NCBI GenBank assembly: GCA_963377175.1
Contig: CAUJNA010000513.1
Coordinates: 611,449 to 675,448, forward strand
Origin: Effrenium voratum
Taxonomy: Eukaryota > Sar > Dinophyceae > Suessiales > Symbiodiniaceae
Length of the DNA stretch: 64,000 nucleotides
Direction: 5' to 3'
The notes beneath the pieces were generated by a model. It did no database searches. It saw only the letters and a list, made by a program, of their open reading frames with translations, and was not told where the DNA came from. Each line of letters starts with the position of its first letter. Position 1 is the stretch's first letter. Positions 44,295 to 56,249 of this stretch are shown piece by piece. The position numbers were made by a program, and so were the translations under genes.

Positions 44295-44503
44295 CATGCA
44301 TGTCTGTCCTGGCCAACAAAGACCAGACACTATGGGGGTGCACTGCTTTCGGCCTATCTGGGATGACGTTTCTGGTGTTGCTTCTGCAAGTCCCATCGGC
44401 CTTTTGTCATGACGTGTTAATGCTGTCCATTTCTGAAGAAGTGAAGCCCAGCTCCTCAGCTTTGACGGGCGTTCCGAGGCTGTACTTGTACAGAATGCTG
44501 AAT
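44295..44503. repeat. ~200-bp direct repeat, left copy
   Basis: From catgcatgtctgtcctggcc to tacttgtacagaatgctga; the last 145 bp match 46849-46990 almost perfectly. Same orientation as the right copy. It may be an LTR-like end of the minus-strand element between them. Confidence 0.85.
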
Positions 44504-44559
44504 TCCACGTTCAACATACATAGCCACCACATCTTGGATCTGGAAGGGTATAAGTTCCC

Positions 44560-45880
44560 GAAGTCTGACAAACCGACAAATCAATAGAAATCGGGCTCTT
44601 GCTCCCGCCAGAATGCAACAAATGAGGACTGGAAGGCGAAATGTAATTGACCGTTGTTGAACACAAGCATGGAACCCTATAATATCGCTGCTCCATCATC
44701 ATTCTCCAATTCCAGCGGTCTGCCGTAAAAATATGGCCGTCGAAGTACATCATAATCTGAGTGTTGCAAGTTGGTATCTTGGAGTAAAAGAATGCGGTTG
44801 TCAACGTAGCGAACCAAACATCTGCCTGGTGCCGTGACGTTGGAATGTAGCAGGGCCTGGTAATAAACCCACTCTCTGTAGACAGCAAGTGCAGAACACA
44901 ACACGGGGGCCCACTATAATCCCATGGAAGCGCCCCGTGTTTGGCGAAGCACGAGGGTGCCCAAAGTAAATACACTACACTGTAGCAAGATCTGCACCAA
45001 GGGAAGCACATGTCCTAAGACTATTGAATAATGGCGAGAAGCCACCTGTCTCCAAATTCGTTCATTCACATTCACGGAAAACTCCGTTTTCAACGTTATT
45101 GTAAAAGCCGGCGATATCTTGCTGATCCAGGATAAGCTCAGAGTCACATGGCGCGTTTCTGAAAACCTAATCTGCCAAATTTTCTTTAAAATCTAATCAA
45201 TTCGTTGCCCCTGGACCTGCTCAGGGAAAACTGCTTCCAGCAAAACTAAGAGAAGGACGGCAACAGCTTGCCCAATCTTGGAACGAAGACCCGATAGCTA
45301 ATGATGGGCCGAGCCCGGGATGGCTTGGGAAGTAAGTAGGCTTTTTGTAAATCATCACGAAACTTCCAACCCCAAGCATATCGCTGACGGAGCTCAAGAG
45401 GTATGGATTTTGGCAGATGCTGGAGAATGTCTGCGGGCCCATGGTGCAACCTTTCGAACACTTGCACATCTAAAAACGCTTTTTGAAGCAGATGCCAAAA
45501 ATGAACAGGGCAAACCAGATGAAACACAAACGGAACATGATCTGCGGGGCGCTTGTAAGTGCTCTCGATGTGTCTCCCATTGCTTCGTGAGAAAAGTGCT
45601 CCAGAAATGAATCAATCTGTTTGGTAACTTCCAGGTCCGCATCCAATTTTTCGAAAAACTGAACAAAGAACGCCCCCCAAGTTGGCCAAACTGTGTCTTG
45701 TGAGTGCGCAAAGGCCAAAGGGTTCTGTGGCAAAATCTCTGACGCCAAGCCGGCGCAATGTCTGGGGCAATCGCTGAAGATAAGGGTGCGTGGTCTGGTA
45801 TTCTTGGGGGCTCCATTTGTGCAGAAATTCCCGATGATTGAAGACAAAGCTTCCCACTGTGCGATTCCGTGCTTCAACGA
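44560..45880 (-). pseudogene. Minus-strand reverse transcriptase relic, YVDN type
   Basis: Reading leftward from about 45880: an N-terminal region (DADLEVTKQIDSFLEHFSHE), then LPKPSRARPIISYRVF near 45300, an RT motif A-like DQQDIAGFYNNV near 45125, and a motif C reading CLVRYVDNRILLL near 44800, followed by FYGRPLELEN. YVDN in place of YxDD is a feature I associate with a large dinoflagellate RT family, so it need not be a mutation. The frame shifts at least four times, so the copy is dead. It is bounded outside by ~200-bp direct repeats. Confidence 0.65.
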
Positions 45881-46778
45881 TGGGACACCGTGGCAAATGA
45901 AGGGGGGGAAAGCAAGCCCGGTGAAACGAAATGAACTGTCGAATCCAAGCTTGACTTCTTCAGTTGGCTATGAAACCCTAAGCAAGCCTGTGCAACCCCC
46001 CTGAGTCTGGGCGTCCCCCCCTTTTTTTGGTTTGCCTCTCTTTTTCTCTTTTTCTTTTTTCTTGTTGGCCCCCTTTTTTCTTTTTCTTCTTTTTTCTCCC
46101 TCCCCGAACGACGTACAGACCAGTGACTTTGCGGGCGCCTGGATCATACCAATATTTACCGGATGGTGCAGCAACTTGGGGGCCTCGGTTGTTGTGCCTT
46201 GTTCCTCAAGAGACTTTGGGCGTTGTGCGCAAGAACCAAGAGTAACACCGCCCCCCCATAGAGCACCCATCGTAAACCGCATAACCAGAGCAAGTGTGGA
46301 ACCGGCAATTCCTTTTTGAACTCGTTGCCTTGGGTCGGCTGGGAAAGCGCGCTAGAGGGGCACTGTGTGTTTGCGTGCTTGTGTGACAACACAAGCTTTT
46401 CCAGGGGTTGTGCTATACTGATTTGTCAGCGCAAAACCAGAGAGTGTCTTGGTTGAGTGCCTTGGTGACTGCCTCGGTTGAGCGCCTTGATGATTACCTG
46501 GGCGAGTGCCTTGGTGAGCGCCTGGTGAGTGGCTTGGTTTGTCGCCTGGTGGCCCCCCCAAGCGAGGCTACGCGTTGTGTGTGATAGCCAACCAAGAGGA
46601 GCATCACAGCTTGTAAGTTTTGCAGTTCGCGAATCGCAGAAAAAGAGCAAGTAAGGAACTGCAAAATCTCTGTTAATTCCGGATCAGCGGTGGGAAAGCA
46701 ACGCGCGCTAGAGGGAATTGTCGGGGCGCCAACAAACTGCCCCCAAAGAGGGGCTACTGTGTGTGTGACAACCCAAAC
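45881..46778. other. Region between RT relic and right repeat, with a minisatellite
   Basis: A pyrimidine tract lies at 46015-46100. At 46440-46560 a degenerate ~15-bp unit (gagtgccttggtga) repeats several times. If the flanking repeats are LTRs, this is the 5' leader of the minus-strand element. Confidence 0.4.
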
Positions 46779-46990
46779 CCCATGGATGTCTGTCCTGGCC
46801 AACGAAGACCAGACACCATGAGATGAGGGTGCAAACGTGCCTGCGATCTGGGATGATGTTTCTGGTGTTGCTTCTGCAAGTCCCATCGGCCTTTTGTCAT
46901 GACGTGTTAATGCTGTCCATTTCTGAAGAAGTGAAGCCCAGCTCCTCAGCTTTGACGGGCGTTCCGAGGCTGTACTTGTACAGAATGCTG
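46779..46990. repeat. ~200-bp direct repeat, right copy
   Basis: Matches the copy at 44295-44503. Both are preceded by a TG run and the word gacaacccaaac. Confidence 0.85.
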
Positions 46991-47127
46991 ATCTTGCATT
47001 TCTCAGACTGCCACCCCTCTCCAAAAAAATGGAGGCTTGAATCCCTCAACCCTGAGCCAGACATTCAGACATGGACAAGATGTACCAGGTGCCGGGACCG
47101 TCTTCGAACCACATTTCCAAAAATCAG

Positions 47128-47352
47128 CATGTGTGAGTGTGAGTGTGTGTGAGTGTGTGTGTGTGTGTAAGTGTGTGAGTGAATGTGTGTGAGTGCGTGT
47201 GTGGGTGCGTGCGTGCGTGCGTGAGTGCGTGCGTGAGTGCGTGCGTGAGTGCGTGCGTGCGTTGGGTGGGTGGGTGGGTGGGTGGGTGGGTGGGTGGGTG
47301 GGTGGGTGGGTGGGTGGGTGGGTGGGTGGGTGGGTGTGTGTGTGTGTGTGTT
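47128..47352. repeat. Compound GTGA/GTGC/GGGT microsatellite
   Basis: Degenerate gtgagtgt repeats run into gcgt repeats and then a clean (GGGT)n at about 47262-47335, closing with (TG)n. Confidence 0.93.
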
Positions 47353-47534
47353 TGAGGCTCACCAGTTTGGGACCGAAACCAGCAGAAACATGTTGGTGTT
47401 CGCTTAGGGCTTGAGGCCTCAAAATAACTAGACCCCCCAAATGAGCGTGTCTGGTTCTTGAAAATCGGACCCCCCAAAATCTTTGGCTTCCTTCTAGTTT
47501 CCGTTCAGCAACCAAAAGGGGTACCTACCCCCAG

Positions 47535-47643
47535 AAGCGGAGCCTGACCCTCGCTAGGTTCGATGACGAGAATCCGGTGTCCAACCCCCAGGAGCCTTCC
47601 GCCCGGAGCCCCTCTCTCGGCGCCCGCTCGGCGCGGGGGGAAA
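47535..47643 (+). CDS. Exon, Ser/Arg/Pro-rich
   Basis: After CCCCCAG the phase-0 frame reads KRSLTLARFDDENPVSNPQE, then PSARSPSLGARSARGE, with strong third-position GC. The donor is probably GC at about 47644. Likely a disordered linker in the protein. Confidence 0.5.
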
Positions 47644-49644
47644 GCTGCGCCGCTGAGTCTTTCAATCAACTTGTTTGTTTGGAGGACTTTGGTGACTTGG
47701 TTTGAGGGTTTTTCTTAACAAAGAATGAAGGACTTGGCTTGAAGGACTTTGAAGGTTTGGTTTTTGTGTGACGTTGGCTTTTTGGCCTGAGGTTGGTTTT
47801 AGATTGGTCTTTCAGACAACCCCCGGGCCTTTGCGGGAGTTTTGGTTCACCTTCTACAGTTGCTGTGAACCTCACAATGTCCAAGCCAGAGGGGTTTGGC
47901 CTTTCAGGGTCAAACCTCTACCCTGGTGACAATCGGTTCTTTGGATCACCCGTTTGGAACCATCGTGGTTTCCGTGGGGTAAAAGCAACCCTAGGGAGCA
48001 ACTGTGTTGGTTCACCATTCAAAAAGGTATGCTTGAGTATTCCACTTCAACGGACCCAGGAAAAATGCACCTGGCTGCAACCCCTAAGGACGCCACGGGT
48101 GTCTATCTTCAATTTACCCAGAGCCTATCTCGCATGGAGGGCAATCATTCTTGTTCAGCTTTTTGAGTTTCGAGGTTGTCCGATCAGATGTATCTGCACA
48201 CATCCAGCTGCATCAGTCTCTCCCTTTTCAGGGTTGGGGGTGGTCCATTTTAGAAAATATCCTGAAAGCAGCATCTCATTTGGGCGCAACCTGTAGGCAA
48301 GAGCATGGGTTCCCTCCTCCCTTCTCTCCCTGCATGTCTCGCTTTCCAGGCATTGCCGTTGGCTCATTGATACGAGTGGTCTAGGCCATGGACCCTGGGC
48401 CGAGCAAGGAAGGGGCTGCATGTGTCGAGAGGGTTGGTTACCAAACTCATCGGTTGGCGCGTGCGAACTGGAAGAGCCATGTCCGCCAAAGAGCAGAAGA
48501 AGAAGATTGCCGCGCCTCGGCGAGAGGGATGCTGGGGACTTTTATGTCGATCCCTTTTCACGATTCCCAAAACGTATATCGGTCTTTTCTTTTTTTTCCA
48601 TACCTAAGGTTCACGGAACAAAATTAGAATCTGTCGTGAGGAAATGCGGGCTGGGCCTCTTTTGGAGTCCCAATGCTTGTCCCAATACTTTCGACGTTCA
48701 GGGACGTTCAGGGGCTTAAGTCAGGTAACCGGTACTCGGAAAGTCGACACGTGTCGCGAGGTAATCTGCCACAATCTGCCATTCACTTCACTGTGTTTGC
48801 ATGTGTTGGTTGTATTTGTTTGTTGCTTGTCATTTTCAGTGCGGGGGGGGGACTGCACAAAATGTATACCAAGGTTAGGGAAGCTAAGCATAGATGCGGT
48901 TGCCCATTGCCATGGGGCCTTCGGGCGGTTCGCTTCCGACCGCTTTTTGGTTGCTTTTCGGCCCCAGCCTCGAAGCGGAGACTTGGCGGTTTTATGGCTT
49001 CACCTTTGCCTTAGACGTCGAGAATTTTAGAGTTTAGAGGGCACCTAGACCAGAACCGCTCATACTTTGCTTCGTTGCTTCCTTTCCTGCAGATGGGAAT
49101 CCTTCGTTGCAATGCCTCTTTTGTCAAGGTGTCTGAACTTTCGGACAACCCAAAGAAATCCAGATACCCCTCGGAGCCCCCGAGGTTTCGTTGCAACACA
49201 CAAGAAACCAAACAAGAACGGGCCCCAGGGGGCTTTCCACAAGGGAAACTAGGATCGAGTGGTTTGAACACGTGTGGCTCCTGAAGAGCACGGGATTCGG
49301 AGCCTCATCATGGTGCCAAGTTCCTTTCAGCTTTGCTTTAAACCAAGCTGAAAGACGGCAGCTCCAAAAATACACACCCAGGTAAAACAAATCGAATGCA
49401 AATAACATGCTGAAGCTGTGTGTGATCGGGCTGGTATTTTCAGGGACAACGTGCAGTTTAGGCTGGTTGGAAAGAACCAACACATGCAAATTGGTGTGTC
49501 TCTTGTGGGGCACATGTTTGGGTCACTCAAAAGACAGCTAACTAAGATTTGTGTGATTCCTATCCCATTTGGAGAATTACAACCTCTCCCGAGCATCCAT
49601 CCGCCCGATTCCATCGGAAGACTCACTCGCGTGCTGCTGCTCAG
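47644..49644 (+). other. Intron-like tract, no gene seen
   Basis: Neutral coding bias; no clear exon. Confidence 0.35.
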
Positions 49645-49712
49645 GTGGCCTTCAATGATGGCAACGCGGGGAGCCCAGATCTTCTTTCGGATATGGGCGT
49701 GTCGTTTTTGGA
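49645..49712 (+). CDS. Exon with a consensus GT donor
   Basis: After GCTCAG it reads VAFNDGNAGSPDLLSDMGVS, then FL, and the intron begins GTGAGT, the canonical donor. Third-position GC is moderate. Confidence 0.45.
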
Positions 49713-50255
49713 GTGAGTACTCCTTTTCGCGTGCTTCTTAAAGGGAAACCAACAGGAACACCGAAATGCAGGTTTGGAGTGACAAAAACTAGGGGGCGAG
49801 CACTAATTTACCCTGGTCAATGAAGGCTAATTCGTCCCAATTTGCACCCTGGCGCACGTAAAACATGGTCAACAGATCCCTTTGTTTGGAGTTGATATGA
49901 GGGGAGTTAGACAACCAATGTCAAGGTTCCAAATATAGTGCCAAAATGAGAACAAGCAGCAAGACATCCTTATTGAGAGGAGTCTTCTTTGTGGTTGTTT
50001 TGGCTGTACGTATTAAAGTCAGTTAGGAAATGAAAGGCTGGTTACGGCCCACGGCGGGTTCTTATCTAATTCCAGGTGGTTTTTCTCAAGATAAGCCAAA
50101 GCAACCCGTTCCAGGAACCTGTTCGTATCCCTGGCAGAGTCCTGGCTCTTAATTGGTGTTTTGGATGGGGGTTGAAACCAACCCCTGCTTCGGCATGCGG
50201 TTTTCGGTAAGGTCCAAACCCAGCGCCAAACCAACTGGGGAGAAGGCGACGCCAG

Positions 50256-50393
50256 TATCGGCCAAAACTTCCCCGCCCAAAAACAGGCGAGAGCGAAAAC
50301 AAGCGATTCGAGGTGGGGACCGATGAGCCCATTACTGCCATCATGCTGGCCTTGATCCTGCGACAGATCATGCCCTCCTTGGGCATTTCTCAG
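50256..50393 (+). CDS. Exon, 46 codons, basic linker plus hydrophobic helix
   Basis: Acceptor CGCCAG|TAT, donor CAG|GCGCGA, phase 0 at both ends (138 bp). Reads YRPKLPRPKTGESENKRFEV, then GTDEPITAIMLALILRQIMP. About 31 of 46 third positions are G or C. The ITAIMLALILRQIM stretch is an amphipathic or short buried helix. Identity unknown. Confidence 0.55.
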
Positions 50394-51255
50394 GCGCGAT
50401 GCGAGACTTGAGTTCTGACTTGAGTTCCTCCTCCGAGTTTCGCGATGAAGCCCCAAGTAAATTGCTCGGTGTCCCTCCTTTTCGTGCCTTTTCTCCGGGG
50501 TCTGGGAGCAACCCTGTGAACCAAGCATCTCTTGGACCGCCAGCAACCCGGGAACGTGTTTGCGCCCGGGGCCATTCGATCAATCGACCGACTCTTAGGC
50601 CATGACGACTTCTCCAAGTTTGGGCCATGGCTCTTTGGGAAGGATTCCATTGGCTAAAATAAATATTGCGTATTTTTCTTTGGTGGTTGGTTTTAATGGG
50701 AATGCACTGGGGGTATGTTTAACCTGGCCAGGGTCTCTTTTTCGGTTTGTTCCGCGAAAAGCCGCGAAGAACAGCTCTGGTGGATCATGCTCAAGCATCG
50801 TTCTTGTCAGGCCGAACTCTTTTTTTCCGCACCCCGGGGTTGGACTTCCTTTTACAACGGGGACGGGCCTGTGAGTCTTTGCAGGTAGGCGACTGCTCGA
50901 GTCGGCAAGGCAGTTCTGACTTCTGACTGGTTGAGTTGACATCAAGCCTTTCATTTTGGTCCCGGAAGGGCACAGAGGTAGACAGGCGTACCACCTTTTT
51001 GGTTTGTTTGGCATCAGCTTTGGAGCTTTTGGCAAACATACGGATGTGTGTTTGTCTGTTTGTGTGGCAGTGTTTTCTTCAGGGCACCCTCTTTTAGGGT
51101 GGTTCAAAAGTGACCCCAAAGGGAACACCACCATTTTGGGGTCCTCCTGGTCTTGAGCAACACCCATGTTGTGTTTTTAAGGGCACCCCGTTTTTTCAGG
51201 TGGTTTACAAGGGAGTTGAAAGTGACGCCACCCATTTTTGATTAAGACACCCCAG
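50394..51255 (+). other. Intron-like tract with a family A repeat
   Basis: Family A copy at 51085-51145 and related gtttttaagggcacc words at 51172-51250. No exon. Confidence 0.4.
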
Positions 51256-51311
51256 GTGAACGACATGGTCAGCAGTCACTTCGCCGAGTGCGGGAAGCTG
51301 GGTGTCGCTCG
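51256..51311 (+). CDS. Exon, unknown
   Basis: After CACCCCAG it reads VNDMVSSHFAECGKLGVA, ending CG|GCCTGG. Strong third-position GC. Confidence 0.48.
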
Positions 51312-51462
51312 GCCTGGGCCTCCTGCTAGAGTCGGGAGTCATATAGGGCAAGCTCACCGATTGTGGGTGAAACAAGCTCATGTAGGTCCTTTACGGAGAG
51401 GTTTCAGGTTTTGGAAGCGAGGTTAAAATAGTGGGCATGGGGGGGATTTGCAGAGCTAATGC

Positions 51463-51551
51463 GGAGCTGATGCTGGTGATGCTGGAGATGCTGGTTTGGT
51501 GTGTGGGAGACACTGGCTGGGGATGCTGGGGATGCTGGAGATGCTGTCAAC
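51463..51551. repeat. gatgctgg minisatellite
   Basis: The 8-9 bp word gatgctgg(a/g) repeats about seven times with interruptions. Confidence 0.75.
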
Positions 51552-53088
51552 AGGTTGACTGATGTTAACTGATTTTTACAGCAAGTTCTTTTGAAAAGGA
51601 ACTTCCGTGTAGAATTTAATCTTCTGAAATTGAATCATTCTGATTAAACACCTAACTTGCCATAGACAGTTTTTATTGGATTTTTTTCTTATTAAACTCC
51701 ATTTGAATTCAGTTAGGAATCGAGTAGAGGTCGAAACAAGTCTTTCAGAGGTCCAAACATTGAGTATTTGCCTGGCCCCAAGCAGACAACATCGTAATTT
51801 GTAGCAGTTGTTTTGACTAACTTCAAGTCTTCACCAACGGCCGCTCTACAAAATATTCAGAATTTGAGTTGAAATTAAATGGTAGGACTCAATAAGGACA
51901 TACTTATTCAAGTCCTACTGGAAACTCTATCTTTACTTTCAATTTTTGGTTAAAATCCCTGTCTCAGTTCACATCCCAAACACAATAGAAAAGACTGCAG
52001 TTTGCACAAATCTCACCATTTCTCTCCCAGAGTGCATTTTTGCGAATCTGCGCCGACTGGTAGACTCCCGTTTCCCGTTTTCCCAAGCCAGTCTTGGGGC
52101 AGATCAATGGGAAGTTGGAGGTATGAAAGCTTCTGTCTAATTTGGAGGTATGAAAGATTCTATGCTACCAATCTCTAGGCCGGGAAAACATGTTTTCCCC
52201 GTAGGTCTCTAGTATGGCTATGCCTTAAACAAAAATAAAAACATAGGGAACCACTTCAAAAGTGTTTGGTGGACGGCCACTTGAATTGAATCACGGCCAT
52301 ATGCCACCAGTGTAAGCTGGTAAACTTGCGTGAATGAGAAATGGAATGACCCATAAGCCATACAAACCATGCAACTGGTGGTTTCCTTTCAGGTTTTGTT
52401 TTGGGTGCATTCCCTCATTCCCTATGGCACCAGCAAGTAGAACATGGCACCTTCCTCCCACGTGGCGTAGAGAAGCCCTGTTTTTGCCCCTCGAAGTCGG
52501 GGGGAGCGAGGCGGGCTGTGAAGGAGGGAACCCCTACGGAGTGTGACATGCGCGATCAGCATTTTTCGATCTTGGTCGATTCATGGCAAGCAATAACATT
52601 TGCTTGAATTCCAGAATCAATTGTTAACTCATACTTTACAAAGTTTTGTTGAAGTACGCTTTGTTGAAGCATGCCTTGGCAATGTTGTTTGTCAACTCGG
52701 CAATGTTGGTTGAAGCACGTTGATGAGCTCCGGGAGCACAAGGCTCACTTCGTAATCAACTTCGGAGAGGACTTTGTAGATTGTCAACGTGAGACTCGAG
52801 CTGGCTGTGACTCAAATGGATGGATTTGCCACCAGTGCTTGTAGGACGCGAGCAAGATACATCTGCTCTTGTAGTACACCCCTCCATTTCCTGTTTTCGG
52901 ACCTCCAACAGTGGCGATTTTAATGGGACCCACTAGCAAGATCCATGAACTTTTTCAAGGCGTGTTTTCCTCAGCCATCCAGTGGGATTTGGTCCCGACT
53001 CCTTCTCTCCCCAAACCGGAAACCTTCGGCGGTGCCGTCTTTTTTTTTTTTCCTTCGCCACCACGTATCCGGGTCCCGCCTGGCCCAG
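51552..53088. other. AT-richer intron-like tract with one weak coding patch
   Basis: 51560-52000 is relatively AT-rich. A + frame at about 52724-52847 (ELREHKAHFVINFGEDFVDC) looks protein-like but has neutral third positions. Confidence 0.35.
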
Positions 53089-53155
53089 AAGCTGAGGAGA
53101 CCACCTTCGCGGAGTTCTTGGAGTGGCTCTTTGCGGAGAACAAGGAAGCAGCCTG
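53089..53155 (+). CDS. Exon, acidic helix
   Basis: After a T-run and CTGGCCCAG it reads [19 protein letters not shown], with strong third-position GC. The donor may be GC after GAA at about 53149, or later. Confidence 0.5.
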
Positions 53156-53230
53156 GCCACCCTCCCTGGCGGGAGCCGTTTCCTTTTTTTTCCTAGCCCC
53201 GGCTCGGGGCTGAGCCACGGCCCGGGGACT

Positions 53231-53309
53231 GGTTGGTTGGTTGGTTGGTTGGTTGGTTGGTTGGTTGGTTGGTTGGTTGGTTGGTTGGTTGGTTGGTTGG
53301 TTGGTTGGT
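53231..53309. repeat. (GGTT)n microsatellite
   Basis: About twenty uninterrupted ggtt units. Confidence 0.97.
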
Positions 53310-54299
53310 CGGCCGCATACTGGGGGGGGGGGGTGGCCCTTTCGGTGGGGATTCAGACCACTTGTGGAGGGAACACCCTAATACTTGATGGCTCTTTGGT
53401 AAGGGATCTTTGGACTTTAGCAACTTGTTGGTTGACACTTTGTGTATATTTCGAATTGGACCCACAAAACGTCAAACTTTTTGCAGAGGGGTCAACCGCA
53501 ACCAGGAACAGATTATGCAGGTGTTGTCTCCTTGCGTAAATGGTATATATGCGGGTGTTATGTAGTGGTTGTAGAGTGCGTGTTTAGTGATTTTACAGTG
53601 GCTCTTAGGCATGCTTTTGTCGATTTGGGCTCGGCTATGAAACAACCGCCTTGTCTAGGAAATACCCTCGGGTTCCTGGGGGGCTTTGGCTGCCCCCTTT
53701 GGATGCCCCCTACCAAGCTCATTGGCTGATGGTTCACGGCATCTGAAAGGGCTGTTGTGGTGAATGTCCATCGTTTAGGAGTTGGAAGCCAATGGGCCCT
53801 GGTGTTCGCAGCCAACAAGCCAAAGTGTTGGGTGGATGCGTGTTCAGGTCACAAGCCTTGATATCCGATTTGTTGCTTGAGGTCTGTTTGTAGCTACCAG
53901 CCCAGCCCAAAGCTTCTGCTATCTTTTGCTCGATTGAACCAGCACTTGCGTTTGGTCGATGTTTTCCTTGGAGTTGTACTTGCCAACCACCCCCTTTTCT
54001 CTCTTGTGCTTGAAGACAAGCAAGCCAGAAGGGGTTGAAGGAGTTCCGGAGGCATCAAAAAAGACAACCTGGGCTTCCCGAACGAAGTCTAAGATAACCA
54101 GAGCGCTTTCCCTGGAGCAAACATGCTCGTACCCTCCAAAGATACCTCACATGCCTCGAGTTGAAGACAGCCCACCGTCTTCTTGGGGGTGTGTTTGTGG
54201 GGGTCCCTTGGGGGTGTGACGTGAAGCTGCTTTCTTGGAGCGCGCCCTCAGGCACCTGCATCGGAGGCTCGAGGGATCGAAGAGGTCTGCTTTGGAGTT

Positions 54300-54330
54300 G
54301 TGTCTGTGTGTGTGTGTGTGTGTCTGTGTG
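54300..54330. repeat. (GT)n microsatellite
   Basis: Short GT run in intron-like sequence, next to a minus-oriented family A copy at about 54338-54366. Confidence 0.85.
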
Positions 54331-54873
54331 TTGTTTTTTTCCGTTGGTTTCCCTTTTAAGCATCCCAAGGAAGGAACCATCCAACAAAAAACTGACCCTC
54401 CCCCATGTTTGTGCCAGCGGACCAGAAACCGCGCTCAACGGCGTGCACGTTCTTGCTATAACCCTGCACACCACGCCTGGAAAGTGGTTGGTGCTTGGTG
54501 GATCACAAACCGGACAATTTGAACCAAACCACCAAACCTGACTTTGATGCCATCTAAACTCCATGTTTGTCAACAAATGGCCCTGTTGATTCCCGTTCCG
54601 CCACGCGAGCGCGACTAATGCTGCACTCGTCACTCGCCTTCCGCTTTGAAGGCAGGCCAGTCCAAGATGGTTTTCCGCTGGTCCGAAAGCCTTTTCTGGG
54701 CTCTTCTAACTATGAATCAACAATTGCTTGTGAATTCAGTCATTGTGACAGGTGGTGTATACAATACGTATGACCCCCGGGTTGTACACACATATCATGC
54801 GTATGTTTCACACATCCTGTCTATATGTCTATGTCTACCTGGGCGCTTCCTTCCCGGAGCCCAGCCTTGCCAG

Positions 54874-54960
54874 GCCAAGCCAGCGAAGGCGCCCTCGCCG
54901 CCGCCGGTTGCGCCGAAGGCGAAGGCGGTGGCGGTGCCGAGACCCGAGCCGCCCGGATGA
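54874..54960 (+). CDS. Exon, Pro/Ala/Lys-rich, possibly C-terminal
   Basis: After TTGCCAG the frame reads AKPAKAPSPPPVAPKAKAVA, then VPRPEPPG and a TGA at 54958-54960. Nearly all third positions are G or C. Either this is the final exon of one gene in the series, or a donor lies just before the stop. Confidence 0.5.
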   Translation, partial: AKPAKAPSPPPVAPKAKAVAVPRPEPPG

Positions 54961-56178
54961 TTCGGATCCACGTGGCTGGAAACCAGATGTGGTGGGCGTG
55001 TCCTTCTACTTGGCCCTCAAAATAGGAGGAATGGAATGACCAGAATGACCCCATTGGCTGGACTGAACACTCCATTTATCAGGGTTCCATTTTGGGGGTA
55101 TCTATTCTTGACCCACACCCATATGGGTGTTGATGTTGATTGGACCCGAAATGGTGAAGTTCGACATCCACGAACCACTTTGCAGACCAGATTGGCTTAC
55201 AATATTGAAGATCTTTCCTTTCGAGGGTGTAAAAGGGAAATGAAGCATGGATTGAACCTCTTCCAAGAAACCAGCTACCCGCCAAGGTATTCGGATCTTT
55301 AACGATGAATCGTTTGTCAGGGGCAATGCCACAAAGCATCGGGATTATAGGGGTCTTGAAATATCGGACATGGACCCTGTTTGATGTTCGATCCAACATG
55401 TTGGCACTGGGTTGATAGCGTTTGTTGGCACGGTTCAAGTTGGGCCCCCTGTGACTGGACACACTGGGACTAGGATAGCCCCCCTTTTCTTTTCTTTTTT
55501 GTTTTTTTTTTGGGGGGGGACGACTAGCCAAATGAACCGCTGATTTGACCGAGAGAGGCCACTCTCGGTCAGCACATATGTCTCCTTTTGCCTAACTGAT
55601 TGTTTTGAGGGCACCCATGTGTTTTTTTTGGGGAGGGGGTTGGGGGGATGGGAGAGGGGCTCACCAGAAAGAAGGCCAAGGGGTCAATTCGATTTGCCCG
55701 GGGCATTCATCGAGGACGATGCCGGCAGAAGCGGCTGAGCGCTGGAAGCAGTTCCAGGTCCGGGATGGATCCCGCCTGAGCCGCAATCAAAGCCCGGGGA
55801 AGTGAAGGTTAGGGACAATGAGTGTGTCTGTTTTTGGAGGGTAGGCGTTTTTGGTGGGTTTCAAAGAGAAACCAGAAGGAACACCAGCATTTTGGGGTAG
55901 TCTAAGAAAAAGACGCCCACATGGGTGCGGATCTTTGCACTTTGTATTTTCTACAACTCCAAGGTTCAGCAACAGATACTCCAAGGCGCGAAAGTAAATG
56001 GGGAAGACTAAAGCCAGGATTCACTGTCGTTGGCATGTTTTAGGCTCTTCGTCTTGCTGGTTTTCTTCATTTTTAGCAGGGGGCTGCAACACACCAAGGG
56101 TTTTACTGCCATAGCAAAGGGTCGGACAGCTGCCTTCACCCTGGATTGAGCATTGGCCGAGTTTTTTGGGCCCGGGAG
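54961..56178 (+). other. Intergenic or intron tract with families A and B repeats
   Basis: Family B copy at 55776-55820, followed by a family A copy at 55866-55915. No exon supported. Confidence 0.4.
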
Positions 56179-56249
56179 GAGCTGCTGAAGACGCGGCAGT
56201 ACCTGGAAGACGGCTCCACCTCGCACCCGCTCTGCTACTACGTGCCCCG
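56179..56249 (+). CDS. Exon, unknown
   Basis: Reads ELLKTRQYLEDGSTSHPLCY, then YVP, ending CG|GCCAAT. All but one or two third positions are G or C. Acceptor CCGGGAG|G. No domain recognised. Confidence 0.53.

Noticed and set aside
47003..47515. Thr/His/Pro-repeat minus-strand proteins
   Set aside because: Translations of GTGA/GGGT microsatellites.
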